The notes below the pieces were generated by a model that worked only from the letters and a program-made list of their open reading frames with translations, was not told where the DNA came from and made no database searches. Position numbers and translations under genes: made by a program. Shown in pieces: positions 42,550-55,245 of a stretch of 64,000 nucleotides of DNA (positions are counted from its first letter, which is position 1; the number at the start of each line of letters is the position of its first letter). The stretch comes from Morinoia aosen (taxonomy: Eukaryota > Arthropoda > Malacostraca > Amphipoda > Talitridae): assembly GCA_030386875.1 (NCBI GenBank), contig CM059569.1, positions 45,423,842 through 45,487,841 on the forward strand, written 5' to 3'.

Positions 42550-43454
42550 AGATGGTCCTGTCTCTATTGGTCTTCTCGCGTCCACGCCGCTCCGTTGGAA
42601 GGAAAATTTGAGAGGAGTCGTTAGACACCAAGACCTCCTGAAGCGTGAAGACATAGAAAATATCTAACAAGTGTAGCTACATCAAAGCGTAGTTCATGGG
42701 AAATGTTCATTCTTGGGTGCTTCTGTGCATCACAAAAATTGATGTGTGTGTGTGTAATTTCGAATGCAGCTTCAGCTCTGCTACAGAAATATCCGCGTTG
42801 TTTTCAACTTGGTGTTTGTTTGCGTTATCTTGCGAGGTGCCATGTTGTTGAGAATGTAATTTACGGTCGGTCAGCGAGGGTCGTTTTATTTTTGTACTAT
42901 ACTGCGAGGTAGCTAATGAAATAAGATTTACGTCGGTTTTGAGACTTCCTTTGACTCACTAATTATTAGTGCAAGTTTGAGTTTCTGGATTTACTGTTAG
43001 AATTTTGTGCATTCCTTACTTCGACGCTTGTTTGGGGGAGTGACTGGCACGCTCTTTCAACTATAGTTGATTTAATATTTACAACAAAAGAGATTATCTG
43101 GACATTTTTTCGCAGTAAAATTCTGTTTCAGTGTGTGCGTGTAACATTACTACTTGCTGAATGGTCTTGATTTCGGCTGCTATTATTAATCAACTTCTTA
43201 TAGCTAGTTTCATATCACCTTGAAACTTTTTTCTGCATTCCCTCACACCCATCACAAATTGATGCTCTTAATAGGATTTCTTCAAACGCCTTATCCCTTC
43301 AGTTCCATCAGTTAAAGTATTTCAAACCAAGTGGGAGTCATAGACAGTAGAAATGGGGAAGGGAGGTCTTTGAGTTCCAAGTGCTTTTCTTGAGAGGCAG
43401 GGGTATTCTAGTAGTAACATTTTGGTCGGAATTACTTGAGCTGAAACACGCAGC

Positions 43455-43650
43455 TTCTCTCAACGTGTTACCGTGTGATGATTATCTCATACGGTCTCGA
43501 GTAGCCATGCTACCGTGTGATGATAATCTCATACGGTCTCGCGTATCCGTGCTACCATGTGATGATTATCGCATACGGTCGCGTGTAGCCATGCTGCCGA
43601 GTGAAGATAATCTCGCAGTCGCGTGTAGCCATGCTACCATGCGATTATTT
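43455..43650. repeat. 42-bp tandem repeat whose unit forms a hairpin
   Basis: Four to five copies of a unit starting ACCGTGTGATGATTATCTCA and ending TCGAGTAGCCATGCT. Within the unit, ACCGT and ACGGT are complementary around GATGATTATC. Copies differ by several substitutions, and the last one is shortened. Confidence 0.8.
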
Positions 43651-44924
43651 CATAGGGATGGGATACTCGGTACGACACGCTCAACTTTACCTGACGCGTT
43701 GAACCTAACAGTAAAACCGTTAAACCACGAAGCCAATTCAAACACAGGGGCAGACATTTGCAACGACTAACCATGAGGTTTGACCTTGATTGGTTGATTA
43801 TTTTCTGTTTATTATGCCTTTTTTCCGTACCAGGCGAAGTAATGAAAATTAAGAGTTGTAGTTATTTTGGAAATTGCTGAAAAATCGGTAACTAGTAGTT
43901 AAACATCCTGCAGTAATGATAGGTAGGTACTAATTTTCTTTCTAAGTGTAATACTATTACTACTGCCTTTATAAGTTACGGATTAATTCCAAGTTCGTTG
44001 CTTTTAGTATTACGATTATGTAGCTGGTGCGCAGGTTCAATTTTTATTGTAAGCAAGAACATTATATTTTTAGAAGTTCGTTTTAATGCACAAAATTGGC
44101 ATTTCAATGTTTTGTGTGTTTTTTGTTAAGCGGGCGTTTGTTTAAGTTGTCTTGCGTTTTCGACTCGTGTACTCGTATATGTTGTTCCTCTCACCGTAAT
44201 TCATTTTACTCATTCTATGAGTTGGTTTACTCAGAAGTTATAAAATTGCTGTTGCAACCTAACCTTTAAATGGTGATTCATATCAAAATCACATTCTTAT
44301 TTAGAATACCGGCACAGGACTTGGTTAGTAACCCTAGAACGGGTTACTTAATCTTGTTGCTTTGCTCTGTTCCTAAACATTAGGTTACAAAAAATGTGGT
44401 CCTGAAGCATCACTCCACCTAAAGTGCGCTGACGAATCAGTGCTATTGGTGTGTCTCAGACAGACCGCCTTTTTATGACTGCTATAGAATATTACCCCAA
44501 AAATGTATCGCTTGTTCGGTGCCAATCGCTAACCGTTGTGGAGCACCAATAGGTTCACAACCGTGCATTCATATTCGATGCACACTGACGAGTTCATCTT
44601 TCTTCTACTGTAGGCATTCTGTTCACGCAACCTGTTCGAGTCGATCGTCGCTTGCAACAGACGCTCAACTAATCAACGCATGTCGACGGTGTAGCCTAGA
44701 TTGCAAGATTCATATTCATGCTCTACATACATGCATGATACTACCTACAACTGTTGCTGTATGGGAGGTCTAGGTATGAGGTGTCAGGAACACGATTGAG
44801 AAATTCAAATATTTTTTATTTACGGAGTTGAAAACCTTATGACATGAATGGAATAATATGCCACCTGCGTTAGTTCATTCTCCTTTGATGGTGTTAATGA
44901 TCATATTTCTTATATTCACCTCTC

Positions 44925-45120
44925 TTTTTCAGCACCTATTACTTTCTTCCTTAACATGAACATTCTTCGTAGCTTAATAATTTCTTTGCCCAGGGGATCT
45001 TGTGTGGTAACACACCTAGTGCACAGATTCCCCGTTCCCTGAACTCCATACTAAACGGTGCCTTCTTCTCTCTTAGAACAGCTTGGTGTTGGGGAGGCTT
45101 AAACTGATTTATGTGATCTT
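44925..45120 (+). repeat. Partial family F repeat
   Basis: 3' part of the family: CAGCACCTATTACTTTCTTC, GATCTTGTGTGGTAACAC, CCATACTAAACGGTGCCTTC, GGGGAGGCTTAAAC. Confidence 0.6.
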
Positions 45121-46802
45121 CAAGGGCTAAGGAATTTCGATAAATTTTCAATGGCACTGCTGCGGCAACAGCTCGACGTTTGATGGGTTGCGTCCATTAG
45201 ATGTGGGATCTGCCGTGTTCTTGTTCCGTTGTATGTTTTTACAAGTGCTTCAAACTTCAGTGCTCGTTTTGGGAATCATTCTCTCAAATTATCCTTTCAA
45301 TTTCTTCCTGCTTGTGGTTCTCAAATTGTTTTGTGGCCATTTTTACTGCGAGAAAACGTGAAAGTTCCAGTTTTTGAGTTTTTCTTTTTCTTGTACATTT
45401 CATTGTGAGTTGAGAAAACTAATTCTGTTTGGTTTCTATTCTTGATGCGGGCCGTACTGTTGTTTCTGATGTCAAGTGTAGTTTTGCGTATATCATTAAA
45501 AAATTATTCAAACTTTTGATGAATTCAGGGCTTTATAGTGTTGTACATACCTGTCCAATGCATCAATTTCATTTGCTTAAATTTCCGGGGGGCTAAATTG
45601 ATTTAAATCAATTAAGAAAGAATTTTTGGTGGTCAGTTGTGCGCACTGCAGCACTGGGTGTGGATGTAGGAGTTAAGTATCACGTAGCTAATTATTAAAT
45701 AGGTACAATGCTGAGGAATATATATGATCGATAGCCATGGTCTTACTCATTATCAGAACATAGTGACTCCGTAATGAGGTAAGAAGACACAGGTGTTGCA
45801 CTTCACGACAGCCTGCCGGCTGGGAGACTGGACCAAGTACTCCGTTCTCCTCTGGCTGATGTCGAGTCTAGCCTAGCCTTTACTTGCATACTTTTGTTTT
45901 GTTCACGACGTGAGGTTTGTTAAACTACTACTCAAAATTTATGTTATCCACTCTATATGACATTTATACTAGATATATACCCGTTTTATTGGATTTTAAT
46001 TTCCCTTCGGAATTGATTGAACTCTCGCAAATGGGTGTCAATATTGTGTAAATTATCATATAAATATCGTGTAAATTTATCGGTGGAGTAGGAAGGAATA
46101 TTCTTGTGCCTCCCGACTCGCAGTACTTTGGTGTACTTCAACTAGAAGCTCTATATTGAAGTTTAGAATGAAGTTCTGTCCTTTCTAAGAGATATGAAAA
46201 ATGTTATTGCACGAAAACATTCACCTCGTTACGCGTTTTTTCATAAGGTGGGAAAATCGATACAATGCTATTAATTAATACCAGTATACATAGGCCTCAA
46301 AAAACAGTCAACGCATTAACATTCTTGCATGGGAGAGGCCTGTAGTCCGTGGGACTAATTTTGTGTGTAAATTTTAAAGCCTACTTTCCACATGAACATT
46401 CAGTTCCCTCGATACTCTACACTTTACTTTTTCCCCGTTCTTTTGCCGGTGCATCGCAGGCAAATTAAAGCAAGCCCCTTGTTCCTGCAACGCTTAATCT
46501 CAATCTAATTTTGTTGTGCAGATGACGGTATTTATTGAATTGCTGAGAACCGGTGATATTTTTAGCAAAAATTAAATTGTGTAAGAGGATCTTGAAATTA
46601 TTTCAATGTGCGATAAGAACGTAGGAAAGCTCACTGGCCTTGGAAGTATTTGCGAGAGGCGAGTGATAAGTTCACCCCCATATGAGCGGTTTGTGGATTT
46701 AATAAAGCATTATTCTGGTTTTCAAGTTATTATTAGAAAAATTATATAAGCACAACTTAACGGTTAAGGTTATGTTCACGTTTAACATGCAACATATTTT
46801 AA

Positions 46803-47000
46803 CTAATTTCGATAGTTGAAGACGGCCATGACAGTGTCACCGAGGTACGCTATTGCTGCCAGAAGCGCGAAGACGCCAGTTGTGATGCCGCAGTCATGTT
46901 CCGTATTAGTAAGGTGCGACACGTTCGTGTTGAAGTATATCATGTCGACCACACCAAACACCGTCAGGAAGAAGAAGAGCAAGAAGTTGATCGAAAATTC
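46803..47000 (-). CDS. MARVEL-like gene exon 3 (TM3-TM4, stop)
   Basis: After acceptor CATTGGGCAG it encodes EFSINFLLFFFLTVFGVVDM, a polar loop, then GVFALLAAIAYLGDTVMAVF and NYRN-stop. Confidence 0.85.
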   Translation of the reverse strand, partial: EFSINFLLFFFLTVFGVVDMIYFNTNVSHLTNTEHDCGITTGVFALLAAIAYLGDTVMAVFNYRN

Positions 47001-50000
47001 CTGCCCAATGAATGAGTGTTATTTGGTACAGTTCAAACAACTCGGTTCCTGAATTGTTTTCCATCCATTTGAAATGGTCATAATCTGAAGCCAGCCCACA
47101 TGAAAGGCAACTCTTTCATAGCTTTGCGAATATTTTCAAAAATCCTCTTGACCGCTGCTGGGAGGCAATCCCCCAGTATTTCAAAGTACGAAGGTTCATC
47201 GGAATGGCAGGGAGATTTGAATAGAAAATACTGTTTGCGTAATTCAGCAGATATGAAAAATCTCGCCTGTTCATGCGATTTGTTTGCGATTTTCTTACTA
47301 ATGTCTCCTCGGACAGAAATCTCAGCATCATTGGGCGTGTGAAGAAATCTATCAAACGATCACTTCACCATATCAACAATACGGAATAGAAGTTTGGCAA
47401 GAAACTAATAAAACAAATTTGCTCTTTGAGCTAAAAAAGAGCCATTAAAGCGTTTAAGAAATAATATAATGTTCACACAAATGATTTATTAAAAAATTCA
47501 AAGAATACTTGAGCTTTTGGATCTTTACGTGCTCTCCATATGAAATTTCATGTATAATACTCTGATATATGATGGCGACAGAAAACTCAAACAATTTTTA
47601 ACAGCACAAACTGGCCATCATGATCATTTAACCCGAAATAAAAGTAACATCATAACATCATAATTTAAAGTTCGGTCACAAGTCACAACACTATATCCTC
47701 TTCATTGGAACTAAGAATTGGACTGCAATCTTTGCTGAGATCCGTGGAAAAAGTTCTTACAAAGCTTCCAAAACGAGTCTTGAATCCCTCTTCCTATCGA
47801 AATATTAATCACATAAGGTTATTAAGTCTAATTTATTTCTGTTACATTGTTTGGTAGGGTAATTTGCCATAATTAATGACATAGATCTTAAGTCTGCTCC
47901 TAATCGTTTTTTAGAACATACTTTTCCCATGTAGCCTATATAAACTATTTTTGTGAAATTATGGATCATATCTTGAGAGAATAAATTTTTTGATCAGTCT
48001 AGTGTGCCCCTAGGTTGAGTAAATCAAGTTAAACTTTACAATACACCTTAACACATTGACTGCGATGGGTTAAACTGAAGTTCAGTACTCAACTCAAGTT
48101 TAAATTGAAAGTATGCTAGAAATTTTTAGAAACATCGAACATTAACTGGCTCTATTACGTACCATTTATTTAAAAGATTGTTTAAACTTTTTCCAACAAC
48201 CCATCGATGAGCCGTTCTGCAGCAGGAAAAACTCAAGCACGACCCAATTGTGTTGATGATAGGATGCTCTATATATAGAAGTCACAACTTATTCGGGCCC
48301 ACAGTATCTATACTCAAATGTGTCCATTGTACTAGACGTAAGAAACAATCTACTACTGTATCACTTGAGGTATTTAAATTGTATAAATTGTTTAAATATC
48401 ACAAGACCACACTTTAGATGTAGACGCGTATAGAGATTTCGTGTTTTAATTAATTTTTTCATGATTATGCATTCAAATTGCTACCCACAAATTTCATTTC
48501 TGTGATAATATTGGCGTAAAACTTGATTGTGGGATTGATAGCTTATGGGGGGAAAATGAGGTCCCAAGTTGAGAGTTCGGTAGGCCTTCTTATTGATGAA
48601 ATAAATAAAGTTTTATTTTAGATTAGATTATAAGTTAGTTTAAGCCTCCCTATCCGCGACAATGACGATCCAAAGAGAGGAAGGAGGAAAGCACATTTAG
48701 TATGGAGTTAAGGGAACGCGGAATCTATGCAGAAAGGGCATAAAAACAATAAGTCGAGAAAGAAGTTCATGAAACAAGATAAATGTTGAAGAAGAAAGTA
48801 GTAGGTGCTGAAAAACAGGGCAGCAGTGAACCGAAAAAAAACATGGTCCTTAACACAAGAAAAAAACATTTCATTTAAACAAAACGAGCCGACGTAACTC
48901 TCAGCTAGGGCCCTCAAACATTTTTCCCCTGAGAGGGCTAATTCCCACAGAGACAATTGTTTTTTATAAACTGAAGTATACTTTTTCCTGAAATTTATTC
49001 TGATGGTATTTAGGTACGGTGGCAATTCATTTTGCATGTTATACCTCTTGAAGGACTTTTCTTTTTTTTTGAGTCATTTACCCCATCACTTTTCCGTTCA
49101 CGGAGGTAATTGTTTATTTTATAATGTAGTACATTATATAATAAAATACATTTTACATTACAATACACCTTATACTGCAGTAGATTATGCTATGGCTATA
49201 AATCTATACTATAGTACAGTCGTACGATGGTATATAGTACTATTCTAACACAGCACTAACAATTTCATGTGTCATTATACGTTACAGTTTATTTTTAGGA
49301 TAGTGCAAAATATTGTATTATTTTACAATGGGAACTATAATTATTATATCATTATTTACTATGCTATTATAGTACAGTAGCAAGTACACTATTAAAGTAA
49401 TAATATAGTACATTTAATATGGAATGGAAGAACAAATCGAACGCGTCTGTAAAGTGCACTTACGAAGACAGTGTTTTGGATCTCCATCTTGCCCATCAAA
49501 TATGTAGCGAAGAGCAAAGGGGTGACCAGCAGGGAAGTGAACATGACGCCCACACCAACATAGAAACCATCCGGCTCAGATTTGAATAAGCTATCGTTTG
49601 CTTCAGAGAGACGCAGCACCAACAAAGCTGTCAGCACCATCACCTGCACCACAGATCACAATGTGTACTTTTAATGCCGTACATACATTATCAAACTTAG
49701 ATGAACACAACACTGTATTAACAATTATTAGCAGTATAAGAGAAGGTATTTTTTATGTTTTTCTCTCAATCATTTGTTTCGACAATTGTCATGAGTGCTA
49801 CGATACCCATGTGAGTATTTCGACTATGGATCTTTTCCAGATAAGCCCCGCCACTAATGCAACATAAGTTCACCCCCCTTGTAATTTTCGAAATAATGCA
49901 CTTATCGACTTTAAATTACTCTCAAGCGAAAGATTAACACATGCTTTCGTTTGAGAGTAATTTGAAGTCGATAGGTGCATCATTTTGAAAGTGACAAGTG

Positions 50001-51319
50001 GGTGAACTTATGCGTTGCATTAATGGCGGGGCTTATCTGGAAAAGATCCAGATTTTACGGTGAGATATTTTAAAAACCGATCTCATACATTTCATGTATT
50101 AACTTTATTGGAAATAAACTTTTTTATTTTCTTGTCTTTCTTTACAATCGAACTATGCGTCTTGTAAAGCTGATTAGGTAGAACACACACAGAGATATTG
50201 GTACATCCAAGCAGTCTCGAATGCTCATAGGCTACCCTATTCATAATATTCAACTTCTCTGTTTTCATCATTGAGGTATGATAATTTTAGTATTTTTTGA
50301 TTTTCAGCGGTGGTCGTTGTAGCATTTACGACTAACTAACAACATTGTAGAAATACATACGCACCTCGTCACCTTTCCATACCTAGCCTACCACCCAATT
50401 ACTCAGTTTCTGGCACACCTTAGTAACGGTGGGACTTATCAGTTAAAAATACCGCAACACCCACGTTTCAGCAGAGCTTGCTACACCCCAATATGTCCAA
50501 GTTGAAAGCATTCGCCATGTATTCGATATGGCACACTAAGTTATTGCATAAAAACAGTTGTTTGTATAACTTTCGTTTAGCCTTGATAAATTTGGCCCTC
50601 AGACAGTCTTTATTTCTAATTTGAAATATTTTCACAATTCACGGATGAGATTGTATGCAATTGGGGAATGTTAGAGAGAATGTTGTCAGTAATCTTGCCC
50701 CAATTTATCGTACATTTTACCACAAAGCGTGCGACCGAGCAATGTGAGGCATACGACCATATCTTTAAAATATTTTTAACCCTTACACTAGTCACAGAAT
50801 TGTAATTCATCTGAGAGTGTCCACTTATAACGATCCACACATTTCATGAAATCATCGTTTCAGTTAATCTGTTTAGCATAACTTACCATTTCATTGTGTA
50901 CGGAAACTTATTGGAAAAATGCAGTTAACAAGTACAGTTCATAAGACAACATCTTAAGAATTGGTAAAGATCTAAATATTCGCAATACATAACTAAACTT
51001 ATGCCCTTAAAGCTCTGTGATACTACCAATTTGCAAATTTTGACAGGACTAGCTGCAAGTCCACGACATGCAGTGTACTTAAAGATAGCCTAACTTTTTC
51101 TCTGGACATCTATGGTTTTAGCCGGCGAAGTAAAGCTATAGCACAGGGCGACTAAAATAATGGATCAAACGGTGAAGACGTTAGACTTGTACCGCTACAA
51201 ATGACAATGCTCACTATCGGACATCACTATATCAACACAGACCGAGGGTCATCACGTACCATTTCAACGATTTTGAGGATGCCGCTCACAGAGCGAATGT
51301 AGTCCATGTTGATGTTCAT
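46803..51319 (-). CDS. Four-pass MARVEL/plasmolipin-like membrane protein (3 coding exons, 145 aa)
   Basis: Exons 51260-51319, 49464-49643 and 46803-47000 join in phase 0 with GT-AG introns (438 nt). The protein has a short N-terminus, MNINMDYIRSVSGILK, then four hydrophobic segments at about 12-32, 47-70, 83-103 and about 120-143. The order and the LRS/IRS..GILKI.E entry into TM1 are typical of MARVEL proteins (MAL, plasmolipin, CMTM), which organise lipid-rich membranes and septate or tight junction traffic. An extracellular loop after TM3 holds NVS and a lone Cys. Which MARVEL subfamily it belongs to is not decided. A probable acceptor (TTTTGGGCAG) 27 nt before the ATG implies one or more non-coding 5' exons upstream. 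Confidence 0.85.
48048..48225. mobile_element. TTAA-type MITE relic
   Basis: Starts TTAACACATTGACTGCGATG, followed by GTTAAACTGAAGTTCAGTAC. The right part has AACAACCCATCGATGAGCC; the right end is uncertain. In intron 2 of the MARVEL-like gene. Confidence 0.5.
48290..48425 (-). repeat. Interspersed ~110-bp repeat, reverse copy
   Basis: Complement of the family at 3500-3600: CGGGCCCACAGTATCTATAC, CATTGTACTAGACG, GTATCACTTGAGG. Confidence 0.5.
48618..48960 (-). repeat. Family F repeat, reverse copy
   Basis: Reads on the minus strand like 29962-30350. The plus strand shows TTTAAGCCTCCCTATCC, GGAAGGAGGAAAGC, AGAAAGTAGTAGGTGCTG and AGGGCCCTCAAAC. Confidence 0.7.
49464..49643 (-). CDS. MARVEL-like gene exon 2 (TM1-TM2)
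   Basis: 60 codons between acceptor TCTGTGGTGCAG and donor GTAAGT. Encodes VMVLTALLVLRLSEANDSLF, the loop KSEPDG, FYVGVGVMFTSLLVTPLLFA and TYLMGKMEIQNTVF. Confidence 0.87.
49823..50048. mobile_element. 226-bp MITE with long terminal inverted repeats
   Basis: Left arm: TCTTTTCCAGATAAGCCCCG, then AGTTCACCC. Right arm: GGGTGAACTTATGCG and CGGGGCTTATCTGGAAAAGA. The inner arms pair again around TTAACACATG. The host sequence around it recurs at about 55625-55705 without the element. It lies in intron 1 of the MARVEL-like gene. Confidence 0.7.
51260..51319 (-). CDS. MARVEL-like gene exon 1 (start)
   Basis: 20 codons, MNINMDYIRSVSGILKIVEM, donor GTACGT. The context CCAAAATGA is acceptable. A second ATG at codon 5 is possible. 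Confidence 0.82.
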
Positions 51320-51374
51320 TTTGGAGCCCTGGGGCTAGTTCCGCACCACCTGCCCAAAATTCAGTGCTGTAAAT

Positions 51375-51485
51375 AATCCTAGAAATTTATTTTCGGCAAA
51401 TGATACATCACGGAGATAACTAGATTAGACTATTATAGAAAACAGTTTGAATATTGCTATTTGTGGACCCAAGTAAGTCTAGTGT
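51375..51485 (+). repeat. Interspersed ~110-bp repeat, diverged copy
   Basis: AGAAATTTATTTTCGGCAAA, TGATACATCACGGAG, GCTATTTGTGGACCCAAGTA follow the same order as at 32810-32930. Confidence 0.45.
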
Positions 51486-51879
51486 TTTTTTGGGTATCCA
51501 ATCTAAAGGTTAACCTAAGATTTTCACTTATGTTTAAACTAGTACACTTATACTAGTCGAACGCTAGCCTGGTCAAATAATGTAGACTAGTTATTTAAAC
51601 AAAGTTTTTAGTATGTTTCTAATTAAAGCATTTTAATGTGTGCAAAACTGCTCGTACATAGCAAAATGTCTTTGTGCACGGTTGTTCTCTACTTTTTGCA
51701 CGAAGCTGTACCAAGACGACAGAGAGCGATGCATTTTGCACTATAGCTGCAGACTAGAAAGATATAGTTTGATAACGTGGTAGCAAAGTACACTCTTGAA
51801 TACGGAATTGATGTGTGGACGATGTACATCCTTGACTAATATCTCTAGCTCCTCAAGTATTAGGAGATACCGCGGGTCT

Positions 51880-52065
51880 CTATAACCATTGGAAGCCTTT
51901 AATCTAATCCTGTCAATCAATTAACGAAAGCTTTTAATCCATTATCAGTTAATTGATGGAAGCCATTAATCTACTGTCATCAATTGAGTAACGGAAGCTC
52001 TAACGCAAATACTATTGATCAATTAATGGATGGCCCTAATCTATTACCACGATTGCTTACTCAAG
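51880..52065 (+). repeat. ~45-bp degenerate tandem repeat (ATCAATTAAnGGAAGC type)
   Basis: About four loose copies with TTTAATCTA, ATCAATTAA and GGAAGCC. Confidence 0.65.
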
Positions 52066-52618
52066 ATTGTACTAATAAAATAATTTCTAGGACACTAGTG
52101 CTCTAATCTTCTAAATTCTCACAGCAAAGTACTAATTTATTCAAAAATGCAGATTTAGGTTTATTCAAATAGGTAATCACGGTGTCGTAGCTTCTTTAGC
52201 GAAGCCCTTTAACATTTTACAAGCGCATTTTTCATTTGGGGGTTAAAATAAACCTTCGAGCTCAGACGTTCTTTTTCTTAAAGCTTGGAATTACTGAACT
52301 TATGCAGCTACGTGAAAGCACACCACCTGTGCTGCATCCTTCTACTATTTTAGGATTACTTTTAAATATACGGCCTGTCAAAGGAAATAACAAAAAATAT
52401 GACGATTTGAACTGGAAATGAATTCGATGGGACATAAACACTAAACAAATATCCCTCTAAAACATTCCGTGGCATTCCCGTTCCAGATAAGAAACGTAGA
52501 GATAGCCAAAACTCGAAAATAACCGCGTTTTTCTCATCAATAGCTCAAACCATCACATATTTGGGGCCATAAAACTGCCTAAAAGATCATTGCAATTCGT
52601 TCAACAGTTTAGTAGTTA

Positions 52619-52890
52619 CCGTAAGTCACTGATTTGTCGAGGGCACAACAGAAACAGCACGTAGTAGATGACCACCGCAGAACTTCACATCTCCGACTCC
52701 GTGCAGTTCTAGGATTTCAGCCACAGAACCCGCTGTCAGCTATGAGGGCGTGCGCGATACTCTCTCTGATAACATTCACACAATCGCTATACCAGGAGAT
52801 TGAGCGTCCTTATCTCACTTTTCGAACACTTCTTTCCACTGCGTTGCTGTTCGACCTAACGTCCGTGTTCACGAGAGTATAAAAATATCT
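52619..52890 (-). other. Candidate non-coding first exon/promoter region of the MARVEL-like gene (proximal)
   Basis: A less AT-rich island. On the minus strand it ends in a 49-bp block (GCACGTAGTAG to ACTTACGG on the complement) that recurs at 55246-55294. The block finishes with CTTACG followed by GTAACT, a possible donor. This would fit the acceptor 27 nt before the ATG at 51319. Inferred only. Confidence 0.3.
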
Positions 52891-53744
52891 ATCGTGTTTT
52901 AATCATCATGTCTTGTTACTAGTTCTAGAGATACTGAGGGATTTTTTGAGGCTTGAAAATTTCTCACTCAAGCTGTCGTTTTAAAAATGATTTTATGTGA
53001 CATGCAGCACTGCATTTCTGAACGGTTTATCCTTAATTAGAGCATTGCCACTTAGCGTATTTTTCACGGCGATCATGCTCTTCTGAAAAAGAAAGTATGA
53101 AACATAATTCGACAACAGCTGTGAAATTTTATGTCATGTTGTAAATAAAAAGACGTTTCATCTTAGTCCCAGAAATACAGAAATAAATTTAGTGAATTGT
53201 GGGCGTTGCTGGGGAAAAATTTCATCATCGTAGATTTATTTCAGAAAATTAGCCGTATTAGAAATATTATCAGATGATTCATAGAGAACTAGCTGTTTAG
53301 TGAGGCCTTAGCTTGGAATTTTATGTGTTTTACATGAAATTTATAAACTGCCTTCAACTACGAGACCCATTTTATCGGCTCGCTTGTGCGCATTTCAAAA
53401 CTGAGCGTACATTTCGAACCATTATTGGCACCTTTTCTACCAGCAAACATTCGACAATTAACTGCTAAAATTCAAACGTGAATTCCCGACCATCATGTAA
53501 TTATTTCAATACATATTTAGGGAAAATTTATTTACAAGCAGTTTTGGCATATATATATATAGAGGGTGGATATTTCGTACTCACCAACTTACTATTGGAA
53601 AAAGCCATTAATGTGTGACTTGATCTAAATGTTTTGTGAAGAACATTTTTTACATAGTTACTTTCCGTAATACACGTACAAATAAAATAGTCATCTAGCA
53701 ATGCATCTAGCCTTTTTTCTCATCACAGCAGGCTGTTTACCAGC

Positions 53745-54090
53745 CCACCTCTCCTTACGCGGATTCAATTATTGTATCTATGAGGAAAATGTGAGGTCCT
53801 GAGCTAAAAGTCAGGTAGGACTTTCCTATGTTGAAGTAGCATAAGATTTTTATTTGTCACGGACCATCTTTTTCGTTTCATATTTTCTGATATTCATATT
53901 TAACTTTTCTCTTTTTTCATAAACTTCTTTTTCAACTTACTGTTTCTACAGGAGTGGGGTCTTGTGTGGGAACACATCTTGTGCATAAAATATCCCGTTT
54001 CTAAGCCTTATACTAAACCTTCCCGCCTCCTCTCTTTCGAACACCTTTGTTATGGTAAGGGAGGCTTAAACTAACTTCTCTAATCTGCCA
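53745..54090 (+). repeat. Family F repeat, forward copy
   Basis: Recognised by GGATTCAATTATTGTATCTA, GTGAGGTCCTGAGCT, GGACCATCTTTTTCG, CTTACTGTTTCT, CTTGTGTGGGAACACATC and GGGAGGCTTAAACTAAC. Confidence 0.68.
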
Positions 54091-55245
54091 GCGCACTCAT
54101 AAAAATATTTCTCAGACCGATGCCCGCCAATTTTCCAGCCCGTATTTCCTTGAAAAAAATCTAAAGATGCATCAGTTTTTACGATCGGACTTCAACAGCA
54201 ATTCTTTTTTTCATAATATCAACGGCTCTCAAGTGTCAAATTTAACATGAAAGTAAATCCGAATAATGAGATATCGTTCTGAGACATTCCATAGATTACT
54301 TGTTCTTCATTTATCACTTCTATTTACAGGAAACTATCAATCGTAGCGCTTGAAATTAAACACTTCAGCTGAGAACGCAAATGGCTGGCAAAATATTATA
54401 GAAACAGCCGCGCCGAACACTCTGCAAATTTATAATACTTATAAAGTAATTTCTGTGTAATTGATTTTATTATTAAACTGTCAACGAAGATGAAGAATCA
54501 AATATTCCTAACCAATTATCGTGTCATGGGGTTGACTGATGAAATATCTTACTTCTGCTACTGTTATCGAGAACAAAACAAAACAGACTTTACTTTGTAC
54601 GAGGAACTGCTTAACTATTCACGAAATGTTGGAACACAGAATTTTAAAATGAAATCATGTTTTTGGCCTGACAACTTTTCATTTCCTTTGACGTTGTAGG
54701 ATTTACGGAAATATTTTCAACGCAACAATTTTGTAAAAGAAACTAAATACAGAAGGGAAAATGTGAGTCTCTTTTCATACTTACCTGGTCAGCCTCATTA
54801 ATTTTGGGCTTAAATGTATTATGTGAATAAAATGTATTTTATTCTGTCATTGTCGCAAGCAGTCACGATTCATAACTAAAGTTGTACCTTTAATGGGCAG
54901 GGAAAGGATAAAAGATTATTTTTGGTATACATTTATGAGCGAGCGCTAGAATTTACGACTGTGCTTTACGATATGGGTCATAAAATATATGTAACCACAC
55001 TCTCGCTCAGTGTCCTCAGACGTGCTGGGCTGGGCTCCACCATAAACTATGACTAAATTATCACCATTTGCAAAATTAATAGAGATCGCCGCGTCTCTTT
55101 TCATTCGACCTTTTTAAATTGAACCAAGTCGACGGTCAAAAACCTGCGTGGTAACTGCTTGAAGCCAGCAGGCCTGAGTCATAGCTCTGAGTCATTCCCA
55201 TCCCTATACTCCCCGCCTCTCTCGTGCCCCCTTTTGAGTAATCAC
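54091..55245. other. AT-rich DNA, nothing recognised
   Basis: A 69-codon open frame at 54490-54699 (MKNQIFLTNYRVMGL start) shows no motif. I cannot support a gene. Confidence 0.5.

Larger units (their letters stand above)
42550..46802. other. Spacer between convergent cytochrome b5 and MARVEL genes
   Basis: Holds the 3' UTRs of both genes, a 42-bp tandem repeat (43455-43650) and a partial family F copy (44925-45120). A reverse-strand AATAAA at 46531-46536 could serve the MARVEL gene. No supported gene; an open frame at 44519-44773 has no recognisable motif. Confidence 0.55.

Noticed and set aside
42378..42611. Open frame overlapping the last cytochrome b5 exon
   Set aside because: It runs in another frame and through intron hairpin sequence; the spliced cytochrome b5 frame explains the region.
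49003..49248. Open frame with aromatic-rich sequence upstream of MARVEL exon 3
   Set aside because: Antisense to the gene, AT-rich and tyrosine-rich because of TATA-like simple sequence.
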